Below are positions 1 through 8,654 of a DNA stretch of 64,000 nucleotides, one piece after another. Under the pieces are notes generated by a model that saw nothing but the letters and a program-made list of their open reading frames with translations, was not told where the DNA came from and made no database searches. This stretch comes from Limnanthes douglasii subsp. nivea. Lineage: Eukaryota; Streptophyta; Magnoliopsida; Brassicales; Limnanthaceae. Positions within the stretch are counted from its first letter, which is position 1; every line of letters begins with the position of its first letter. Position numbers and translations under genes: made by a program. The stretch spans positions 322,054,250-322,118,249 of the forward strand of contig JAUPFV010000001.1 of the NCBI GenBank assembly GCA_036936605.1, read 5' to 3'.

Positions 1-1024
1 ACAGCACCCTTGCGCGTGTAAAGAGTTGTTGTCTTTCCAGTTCCAGACTTTGCTTGTTGTATCGCATCAAAACCCTTACAAATTGGAACAATTCCTCTTT
101 GTTGAATAGTAGATGGCTTCTCAAGTTTTGCAGAAGATTCAAAACATTGCAATCTTCTACTTTTAACTTTTTATTGTTTCTTTTATTTACCCAACCATCA
201 CCTAAAAATTCTCCAGATTCTATTACAAAACCTAACCTTTTATCCATTAAAACACTAATATTTCCTCTAGCAATCTCTTCATAATATCAAATACAAAAAT
301 ATCATCTTGTATTTTCACGATACGATAATATGCATCCACAGAGAACCAAAACAAGGGTTCCATTGTAGGATAACCAAAAATACCTGGAAGGCGCATCTCC
401 ACGATAAAAGGTATTGCTTCACAGTCCTTCTTCAACAAAATATCTGGAATGATGTAGTATGGTGTACTGAAGTCTGATAATTTCGTGATCAACTAGTTTC
501 TCCTCAACATTAATTAGATCTTCATTATCCCATTCTTTAACATCAACGATCTTCTCTTCAATCTCATCGTCGTAGACATCATAAATTGGATCTCCTAATT
601 CCGACCAAGTTTCATTCAGAAATTTCACCCCGGTTGTCAGCCTCATACTCAGCAAAGAGTGGATGGTCGAGTATTGGCGAACCCTCCATGTCACCAACAG
701 TTACTTGATGAATCTCCTTCCCCTTTGTTTTTTCCAAATTATAGCCGTAGATGTGGTTGGATCCTGTGAAAAAGACTTCTGCCTTTGAATTTATGGTTGG
801 AGTTTGAAATTCGGTGGTGGTCAACCTTTCAATATCTTATATCCCTTTCTTCATTTGATGTCGCAGCGAATTCATCCATTCATCTATCTGCGATCGTAAC
901 TGATCGAATTTATCACGGTCGACTGATTCGGCGAACGGAAGAGTGGACTTCCCCCGCAAGGATCTCTTTGGCGGCATACCTTCGTTACCCACGTCGTAGG
1001 AGCTCTATCGCTCTGATACCAATA
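1..1024 (-). pseudogene. Decayed LTR-element internal region (gag-like 5' part)
   Basis: Read on the minus strand from the primer-binding site at 1010-1021, the sequence opens with a short basic leader (MPPKRSLRG, about 975-950). Acidic and hydrophilic reading frames follow at 824-612, 697-419 and 492-247, in different phases. A stretch around 560-520 reads PIYDVYDDEIEE, resembling the acidic linkers found between gag and protease of plant Ty3/gypsy elements. I see no zinc knuckle, protease or RT. At least three frame breaks are needed to link the frames, so nothing is translatable. The assignment to gypsy rests on the LTR, primer site and leader layout; the protein itself is not recognised with certainty. 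The element runs off the left edge of the window. Confidence 0.5.
1010..1021 (-). promoter_or_regulatory. Primer-binding site (initiator tRNA-Met type)
   Basis: On the minus strand this reads TGGTATCAGAGC, the standard complement of the 3' end of plant initiator tRNA-Met, where minus-strand cDNA synthesis starts in many LTR retrotransposons. It lies three bases inside the LTR end at 1025, which fixes both the orientation and the inner LTR boundary. Confidence 0.85.
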
Positions 1025-1414
1025 TGGTAGTGCCTAGCTACGAGATAGAATAGACGACGGCAAACACAAGAGAAGAAGACGAAACAATGATATATAAACC
1101 CTAACCTTAAGTTAGAGTATAAGAGACTAAGAAAAAATTCTCAATTTTTATTCATCAAAGTCTGACGCTAAAATAAGGTATAAGATGCTTTATATAACAC
1201 TACCCAAAACCCTAATTACAAATATGAAAAATTACATAAATGTTTTAAAATAGATAAATAAATAAAATTAACACTAAAATATTAAAACTGGTTTTCGGAG
1301 GCTTTGCAGTACCTGTTTGACCCATAAACCCTAACCTTGAGCTTAGAGTACCTGTTTGACCCAATTCCGATACCTGGGAGAGAAACCAGTATGTTCGCAG
1401 TTTTTGCTACATCA
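1025..1414 (-). repeat. LTR (5' LTR of minus-strand element), family shared with 28463-28831
   Basis: On the minus strand this starts TGATGTAGC (1414) and ends CCA (1025), directly before the primer-binding site. It contains a TATA-like stretch TTATATAAAGCATC near 1190, followed by pyrimidine-rich sequence and teloboxes. A second, diverged copy lies on the plus strand at 28463-28831 with the same start, the same TATATAAAGCATCNTATACC core and its own primer site. The matching 3' LTR would be left of the window, so no target duplication can be read. Confidence 0.75.
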
Positions 1415-1479
1415 AAAAGAGCCTATGGTCCAGCTATATGCATTCAATCTACTATTATTCCTACCATATATTACAACCT

Positions 1480-2108
1480 TAAACTACAATAAAACGTTCA
1501 AAAACATGGAAAAGGCTTATGAATAGAAAACACTTACTAGATGAATTTGTATTTTGGCAACTTAGTAGAGGTGATACTGAATTATGGCTCGATAAATGGT
1601 GTGATAATAAACCATTTATAATTCTAAATAGTGATGGTAGTGACACTTCGTATATTGAAGAAAGTATCAACACATTTTTGTACCAAGGAAGTTGGAATAT
1701 TGACAATCTAAGGTAAGCATTTCTCCACAAAGAAGCAGAAGAAAATACAATAAGATGGTCTATATCTAAACATAAGGATTACAACACCAACGAAGCATGG
1801 AATAAGATAAAGGATAAAGGCAAAAAATCCATATTATTCAAGAGGATAATGAAATAATATCACTCCAAAGAAGTGTTCATTTCTTTCTTGGAGGTTGATG
1901 AATAATTGGATATTTGTAGATACAATTCTACAACATTGAAAAACCTACTTAGCTTTTAAATGTTAATATTGTGAAAACACAAAATCTTTTAACCATTTTT
2001 TTGTTCAATACAGAACTTCATGGGAAGTATGTAATTATTTTGGTTGTCTCTTTAGCCTTATAATTGGCAGACATATGACCTTGATTCATATAATTAGGAA
2101 TTGGTTTT
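1480..2108 (+). pseudogene. LINE remnant, zf-RVT region (left part, interrupted by Tat-1)
   Basis: The frame from 1519 reads FWQLSRGDTELWLDKWCD, matching the stretch after the RT in plant non-LTR elements, where a G-x-x-x-x-FW-x-D-x-W motif is typical. Further on, in shifted frames, come the features of the zf-RVT domain: a NEAW-like element near 1790, and near 1955-2030 a C-x2-C pattern followed by HFF and a tryptophan. Several stops and frameshifts are present, so this is a relic. It ends at 2108, where the Tat-1 LTR begins. The same LINE resumes at 12465 with its RNase H domain, so the gypsy element split one LINE copy. Confidence 0.7.
2104..2108. other. Target-site duplication, left copy (GTTTT)
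   Basis: GTTTT directly precedes the left LTR and is repeated exactly at 12460-12464 directly after the right LTR. Five base pairs is the usual duplication length for Ty3/gypsy integrases. This confirms 2109-12459 as one insertion with both ends preserved. Confidence 0.9.
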
Positions 2109-2517
2109 TGATGAGTCCGGATTCCATCACCTCTTCGGACAGGGTCAGTTCGGACAATGTCTACCTAACCGGACAGGGGTAGTTCGGACACCATCATCCA
2201 TTGGACTGTTCGAACAAAACTAAAGTATTTAAAAACATAATCACTTCTTGACTAAGCTGTCTGCTCTCCTACTTAGAACTTATGGGTCCTTAAACTTGAC
2301 CCGGGTCCATTAAACATGACCCTAAAGCCTATAAGGCCCAAATATACTGGTATAAATACCCAACCACCAACATTAAATGAGGGTAATGAAAATTAAATAT
2401 AGCCAGGCTGCTTAATTCTCCCTCTACACTCTACCCAAATATTAAATACTCACAAACTTCCATACAACTCAAAACAAAAATTACAAACTTACCCTCAGAC
2501 GAAAATAAACCACACCA
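2109..2517 (+). repeat. Tat-1 5' LTR
   Basis: It starts TGATGAGTCCGG and ends ACCACACCA. A TATA box TATAAATA lies at 2351-2358, so U3 is about 240 bp and R-U5 about 160 bp. Several CGGACA / TTCGGACA repeats fall in the first 110 bp of U3. It aligns gap-free with 12051-12459. Confidence 0.93.
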
Positions 2518-2520
2518 AAT

Positions 2521-2538
2521 TGGCGACCATAGTGGGAG
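2521..2538 (+). promoter_or_regulatory. Tat-1 primer-binding site
   Basis: TGGCGACCATAGTGGGAG starts three bases after the LTR end. TGG-initiated sites just inside the LTR match the CCA tail of a tRNA. This is not the initiator-Met site. TGGCG-type sites are common in Tat and Ogre relatives; the exact tRNA cannot be named from the sequence. Confidence 0.65.
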
Positions 2539-2590
2539 CACGACGGTGCCTAAATCAAGCATTCGAAACCATTAGAAAAAATCAGTCTGA

Positions 2591-4409
2591 ATGAATCCGG
2601 ACGCCCCGGAAGTACCACCAGCTTTGCTTGAAGTGGTGGGTGAGAATGATGAATATACCATCGAGGAGCGTGATAAATTAAAGGGTGAGATGGAAGCTCT
2701 GAGGGCAGAGAAGGAAAAGATGGGCATGAAAGAGAAGTCAAAGGCATTAGTTGCTCATCATACCGACAACCCTAGAGAACATGAGCCTTCAAAGACTCAT
2801 GTGAGTACCAAGAAGACTCATGCTAGCTCCAAAAAGTCTCACCGTTTTAAGCCAGTGGAGAGTTCTGACTCAGACTCAGAATCTTCTGATAGCTTCTCGG
2901 ACGAGGACGGAGTTGAAGAGTCATTATCCTCTAGCAGTGATGAGGGCCGATCTAAAAAGAAGCAAAAATTGATTAAAAAATATTCAAGAAAAAGGGATAG
3001 ACATTGGAAATTAAAGAGGAATATAGGAAAAGGATCATCTCACAGGCGGAGGCATGTAGACCTGATACTGGTGGATCCTTTTGCCTTCCACGATGAACCA
3101 GGTATCTTTGCGACTCCCAATGAGGATACTGTTTTCAGTCGTGGCCGGAATTGGAGACAATCTCCATTGTCTTCCAAGATTCTGTCCGGAAACCTCCCTA
3201 AGAGGTTCGATAGCACAAAAATGGAGAAATACGATGGCAATAAAGATCCGGATAACCACTTGGAAAAATTTAAAAACTTCATGATGAATTTCGATGATGA
3301 CGACGAGTTGCTCTGTACAGCATTCTCCCAATCCTTTACGGGGAGTGCTCTGAAGTGGTATAACAGCCTACCACAAGGTTGCATCAGAAATTTCGATACC
3401 TTTTGGGTAGTATTTCGAAGGCAATTTGTTGGGGGTGGCATTTCGAAGGCAATTTGTTGGGAGTAAGGAGTTTAAGGGAAATGGGGACAAAATAATCCAT
3501 TGTGTCCAAGAACCAAATGAATCACTGAAAGAATACATAAGTCGTTTTGTAAATACCAAAAACGGGTTGGCTGATTGCTTCGAGCAGGTAGCAATAGCGT
3601 CTTTGAAGCAGGGCTTAAACCCTGGAAATTTAGCTGATTCAGTGACCAGAAAGAAAACCATGACTTGGTGAGGTCTACTGAATCTGGTTGGAAAGAAAAT
3701 CAACGTTGATGAAACAAAGAAAACTAGGGTGCACAGGCAGGTGAGGTCTGCCCCGGTTGCACCCAACCTCAACCAAAATCAGTCCGGGAACAAGGCAAGG
3801 GAGACCGGACAGGGACATAACAGAGCTAAAGCTCAATCTCAGACAGTTGTGCCTGCCCATAGTCAACAATCTAGAAATAAGAGAGGGCCTTGGGTTCAAC
3901 CGGAGTGGTTTGCAGAGTTAAAAGAAAGTGTGGCCACCATTTATGACAAAACAAAGGAAAAAGTACACTATAGAAGGCCGACTGCACTCCAATCTCCTAG
4001 GGAACATCGTAACAATTCCTTCTGTCAGTACCATAATGATACTGGCCATACCACTGATAATTGTATTGCTTTGAAACAAGAAGTTCATAATTTAATTGAA
4101 AGAGGAAAGCTGGGGGCATATATCAAAAGAAGAGGAGGAAATAGGCCTGATAATGCTCATCGGGCTGGTCCGAGCAATGCTGCTCCGGAGGGAGTTATGG
4201 TTATAATCGAAAGATTCGATGTAGAGTCAGAGTACTTGGATCCTGATCCAACTCGAAATAGAGTGGGTGCTATTGAGGAACGTTGTAAAACAGTCTCCGG
4301 GATTATTAAGTTTTTTGAGTCACTCACAATTTTCGGAGGGGATACTATGACAGCTCCTACTGCTTCTTCGAGGAAGAGGCACGTTCATACTTTAGCCACT
4401 CAGTTAGAA
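2591..4409 (+). pseudogene. Tat-1 gag (frameshifted)
   Basis: The capsid/nucleocapsid precursor. The start at 2591 (MNPDAPEV) lies about 70 bp after the LTR-PBS block. A charged, serine-rich N-terminal half with basic patches (about 2750-3060) leads into the gag core near 3160-3470 (motifs YDGNKDPDNHLE and WYNSLPQG). A 28-bp tandem duplication at 3412-3461 shifts the frame. The core resumes from 3426, hits a stop at 3669, and continues as an open frame from 3672 to 4409. The nucleocapsid knuckle CQYHNDTGHTTDNC lies near 4023, a C-H-H-C spacing typical of Tat rather than CCHC gag. The end carries the FFESLTIFGGD motif also found in Tat-2 (54715-54745). Confidence 0.85.
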
Positions 4410-4415
4410 TGAGGC

Positions 4416-4961
4416 ATGACCTCCTATCAATCACAAATTCCATTTCCTTTCATTGTTTTTGATGAGGATGACTTGAGGGATATAGCTGGCCCTCATGAAG
4501 ATGCTGTTGTCATAGGAGCATCCATTGGGGGCAATGACATAAGACGAATCTTGGTGGATACTGGGAGCTCAGCCAATATCCTATTTTTAACCTCTTACAA
4601 AAAGATGAAAAATCCAGCCGTAATCCAGCGTTCGGACAGGTCAATTGTGGGCTTCACTGGAAGCTCAACAGATGTGATAGGGGAGTTCGAAGAGGAAGTT
4701 TTGTTGGGCAAGGGCCCTTTTAAGAAGATGGTTAGAATACTTTTTATTGTGGTGGATTGTCCTACTTGTTATAATGCTATTTTAGGGAGGTCTTGGCTCT
4801 CTAGGATTCATGCAGTGGCCTCCACAGTCCACCGATGTTTGAAATATGATGTTCAAGGACAAGTGGGAGTTGTTCGGAGCAGCCAAAAGATTTCAAGAGA
4901 GTGTTATGCCACAGCCCTGGCTCCATGGACGTTGGGGGCAGTTCGTACCAATGAAGAATAG
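4416..4961 (+). pseudogene. Tat-1 aspartic protease
   Basis: Retroviral-type aspartic protease that processes the polyprotein. The frame reads through DEDDLRDIAGPHEDAVVIGA and then LVDTGSSAN at about 4551-4577, the catalytic D-T/S-G triad plus the SSA(N/D) flap typical of gypsy proteases. GRSWLSRIHAV (about 4788-4820) is the conserved C-terminal stretch. A stop at 4407-4409 separates it from gag and another at 4959-4961 from RT. The same stretch in Tat-2 lies at 54830-55363. Catalytic residues are intact, but the protein cannot be made as part of a full polyprotein. Confidence 0.85.
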
Positions 4962-6140
4962 CAGTTTGAGGGGCTTTCTGGGGGTGAGGGTGAAATAAAT
5001 GACCCCAGAGAGACCCCTGGAGTGTTGATACCGGTTGAAGAAGTTGAAACACATTCTTTGGAAGAAGGAAAAAATGTTAAGATAGGTTCCAAAATGTCAT
5101 CCGAACTGAAGAATAAAATGTTGAAGTTTCTAAAAGACCATCAACATGTTTTTGCTTGGTGCAATGCTGATGTTACCGGAGTTCCAGCAGATATTATATC
5201 ACATCACCTATCCATTCGGAAAGACATAGCACCTGTTGTACAAAAGAGAAGGGCTTTTTCCAAGGAAAAGGCTGATATTATTGTTCAAGAAGTTGACAGG
5301 CTCACTAAAATGGGGCATATAAAGGAGTCTCAGTATCCTTTATGGACAGCCAATCCGGTCTTGGTGAAAAAGAAAAATGGCAAGTGGCGTATGTGCATTG
5401 ATTTCACAGATCTCAATAGGGCTTGCCCAAAAGATTTATACCCAGTTCCCCGGATTGATCAGTTGGTGGATTCCACTTCTGGGAATAAGCTACTGTCTTT
5501 CATGGATGCCTTCTCCGGGTACAATCAGATTCAAGTAGATCCGAAGGATCAGGAGCATACCACATTTGTCACTGATAAGGGTCTTCATTGCTACAAGGTG
5601 ATGCCATTTGGGTTGAAACATGCTGGGGCTACTTATCAGAGATTGGTGAACAAAGCCTTTGCTGATCAGATTGGAAGAAATATGGAAGTATACATAGATG
5701 ACATGATGGTAAAAATTATGGATGAACAACTACACATGGCAGACCTCCAAGAAACTTTTGCTAACTTAGTAAAAGTAAATTTGAAACTAAATCCAGAAAA
5801 GTGTGGATCAGCTTAATTCTTTATTTCAAATGGAGCCTCCTCGGAATATTAAAGAAGTACAACGATTGCCGGGGAGGTTGGCCGCTTTAAATCGATTCAT
5901 CTCAAGGTCTTCGGACAGATGTGCCCCGTTTTTCAAACTTTAAAGGGTGCAAATGGATTTGATTGGACTTCACAGTGTGATGAGGCCTTCAATGAGATTA
6001 AGAAACATCTGTCCTCCCCCAAGACTTTATTTAAACCTGTTGATGGAGAGACACTCTTCATATACTTGGTAGTTTCCAGTTGTGCCATCAGTTCTGTATT
6101 GGTAAGAGAGGTGGATAATTACCCCCATCCGGTGTACTAA
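4962..6140 (+). pseudogene. Tat-1 reverse transcriptase and first RNase H (broken)
   Basis: RNA-dependent DNA polymerase. The frame is open from 4962 through 5022-5816. Motifs in order: VQKRRAFSKEK (about 5239), NPVLVKKKNGKWRMCIDF (about 5350), CPKDLYPVPRID, FMDAFSGYNQI (about 5500), MPFGLKHAGATYQR (about 5600) and the active site YIDDM at 5691-5705. After NPEKC (about 5800) roughly 30 codons of the connection region seen in Tat-2 (56160-56250) are missing. The frame shifts, then resumes with PPRNIKEVQRL and, from 5919, a degenerate RNase H-like region containing FDWTSQCDEAF. A stop at 6138-6140 interrupts ISKSL. Active-site aspartates are present; the gene is dead by deletion and frameshift. 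Confidence 0.85.
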
Positions 6141-6905
6141 ATCAGCAAGAGCTTGATAGATGCAGAAAAACGCTATTTAAAGCTCGAAAAATTAGCATTA
6201 CCCTTGGTAATTGCTGCAAGGAAGATGAGGCCTTATTTTCAGGCTCATCATATTATCGTCCGAACATATTTTCCCTTGAAGAATGTTCTTCAAAAGGCAG
6301 ACATTTCAAGTAGAATGACTAAGTGGTCAGTGGAGTTGGGGGACTTCGATATTGATTTTGCTCCTCGAACAGCAATCAAAGCCCAAGTTGTGGCTGATTT
6401 TTTAGTTGAATTCTACTCTGATAGGGATATGGAGCAAACTACTGAGATGAAAGATAAAAAGGTCTGGATCGTCCGGACAGATGGTGGATCAAGTACTATG
6501 GGATATGGTGCAGGGGTATGCTTGACCTCTCCGTATGGTGACAAAATGTATCAGGCTATATGCTTCGCTTTTAGGGCTTCTAACAATGAATCCGAATATG
6601 AAGCTGCTATAGCTGGTTTGAAGTTGGCTTCCATTTGTGCAGCCAAAAGGGTCAAGTTAATGAGCGATTCCGAGCTTCTTATCCATCATGCACAGGGTCA
6701 ATCCGAAGCTAAAAAGGAGCAACTAGTGAAGTACTTACTTCTTCTTAAAAATGAGGCACTTAAGTTCAAAAGCATCGTTTATGAGCACATACCCCGAACA
6801 GAAAATGAACTAGCAGATTCCTTAACAACCATAACCTATACTGAGTCATATCCATGGATCCATGTCCTGGAGTGCCCTTCCATTCAACTCAGTGTGGGTA
6901 AATAG
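6141..6905 (+). pseudogene. Tat-1 RNase H tail plus archaeal-type RNase H
   Basis: The first part (to about 6420) finishes the ancestral RNase H (RYLKLEKLALPLV, ARKMRPYFQAH) and a connection (MTKWSVELGDFDIDF). From about 6465 a second RNase H begins: VRTDGGSSTMGYGAGV gives the first catalytic Asp, NNESEYEAAIAGLKLA the Glu (about 6587-6630), LMSDSELLIHHAQG the second Asp (about 6658), and PRTENELADSL the C-terminal Asp (about 6793). This second domain, close to cellular and archaeal RNase HI, is diagnostic for the Tat lineage. The frame ends with a stop at 6903; a short degraded stretch leads to integrase. Confidence 0.85.
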
Positions 6906-8150
6906 GAAGAAATTTTCGACGTACAGATGAAACAAACTCAAGATTGGAGATTTCCTCTCATGCAGTATCTCTCCGATGGCATCTAGCCTCTGGATAAATC
7001 ATTAGCAAGAAAAATGAAGCACAAGGCTCGTGGTTTTATCATACTAAGAGATGTTATGTATAAAAAGTCTTATAATAAACCTCTTTTGCGATGTTTGGGG
7101 GATGATGAGTCTCAAATAGTCCTCTCCGAATTACATGATGGTGAGGGATCAGCTCACTGTGGATTCAGGGCTCTAACAAGGAGAGTTTTATTGGCTGGCT
7201 ATTATTGGCCCTCTATAATGCAAGATGCTAAAGAGCTGGTGAGAAGGTGTGACCCATGCCAGAGATATAGCAATGAAATTCATGTCCGAGCCATCCCTTT
7301 AGAGTCAATTTTCTGAGCCTATACCTTTTGCACGATGGGGATTGGATTTGGTGGGACCTCTTCCTATGGCATCCGGAGGACGCAGGACAATAATTGTTGC
7401 GATTGATTATTTTTCGAAGTGGATTGAAGCAGCCCCGTTGGCAGGTACAACATCAAAATCTGTCATAAAATTCATTTTATCCAATATCTGTTGCAGATTT
7501 GGTGTTCCACAGAAGATAACGACAGACAATGGGCCACAGTTCGACAACAAGGAAATGGAGAGTTTCTGCGCCTCTAGGAGTATACAACATTGTTTCTCTT
7601 CACCTTTCCACCCACAAGAAAACGGTCAAGTTGAAGTGGCTAACAGAACTATACTGTCCGGTTTGAAGAAAAATTTAGAAGGGGCTGCTGGAAAATGGCC
7701 TAGTTATTTACAAGAGGTTTTGTGGCCTAGTCACCTTTTGCCTTGGTCTATGGGATGGATGTCATAGCTCCCATAGAGGCAACTCCCCCTTCCTTTCGAG
7801 TTCACAATTTCTCCGAACACGCTAACGAAGTGGCAATCAGGGGTCAGCTTGACCTAATAGAAGAAAGACGAGTTAAGGCTCACCTTAGAGCTGCACACTA
7901 TCAGGGTTTGATGAGAAGCAGGTTTGCTTCCAGAGTTAAAAGAAGAGATTTTCAGCCGGGGGACAAGGTGTTAAGGAAAGTCTTCTTACACACTAAGGAG
8001 AAGCTGCTCGGTAAACTAGCCCCAACTTGGGAAGGACCTTATATGGTCATTGAAAGGCTTAAACCTGGAACATACTGGCTAGAAGACAAGGATGGAAGGG
8101 TTTTGAATCACCTTTGGAATATTGAACATCTCCGGATGTACTTAGAGTAG
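6906..8150 (+). pseudogene. Tat-1 integrase
   Basis: Inserts the cDNA into the host genome. The zinc-binding H-H-C-C region lies at about 7128-7263 (LHDGEGSAH ... CDPCQRY). After a frameshift near 7314 the catalytic core follows: VAIDYFSKW (first Asp, about 7396), TTDNGPQFD (second Asp, about 7522) and ENGQVEVANR (Glu, about 7619). A deletion of about ten codons plus a frameshift at about 7720-7745 removes the stretch that Tat-2 keeps at 58170-58215 (WAYRTTPQTA). The C-terminal part 7743-8150 contains FQPGDKVL and APTWEGPYMV and ends at NIEHLRMYLE. No chromodomain is seen, as expected for Tat. Confidence 0.85.
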
Positions 8151-8654
8151 AAGCGATGTAAATATTTACTTGTTTAAAAATCCATGTAAATATTTGGGGG
8201 CATACTCTTTCCTACCCTGGTGGCGCGGGGAGGTTTTAATGAGGTGTCCGGGCTTTGTATAAAATTTGATGCCTTCTTAAAAATTCGAAGTGTTCTTAAT
8301 TTTTTTTGCCACACCATCCGGATTGAATTAAAGGAATGATGACTACTTAAACATTTGTCATCGGAGAATTTAAACACTCTCGCTTTAGAATATTTATGAA
8401 ATAACTAAGGGCTGTTTAAACACTAGCCACCAAAATTAAAACAAACTATGAAAGAATGTAAGAGTTGTGCAAAACAAAGATATTCATTGAAATAACCCAA
8501 GTGTCTTGGCCTTCCAAGGACTTTAAAACTGTCAGACAAAACAAAAGATCTATCCGGTCAAATGCAGGACACAATTACAAAAATGCCTTGGCCTTCCAAG
8601 GACTTTAGTTCAAACAAAGTAAAAGGTGAAAAGATAATTCATAATCTAAGACTA
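8151..8654. other. Tat-1 spacer between pol and the antisense ORF
   Basis: Noncoding stretch between the convergent pol and antisense frames. It contains two copies, 82 bp apart (8505 and 8587), of a 21-base block beginning CTTGGCCTTCCAAGG. Each block can fold as CCTTGG-CCTT-CCAAGG, so the pair could act as hairpins at the convergent 3' ends. It is the positional equivalent of the 90-bp minisatellite of Tat-2. No ORF or known motif is seen. Confidence 0.6.

Noticed and set aside
1010..1021. TGGTATCAGAGC strings (also at 18648, 28834 and 36729) as tRNA fragments or a dispersed motif
   Set aside because: Each lies just inside an LTR and is explained as a primer-binding site.
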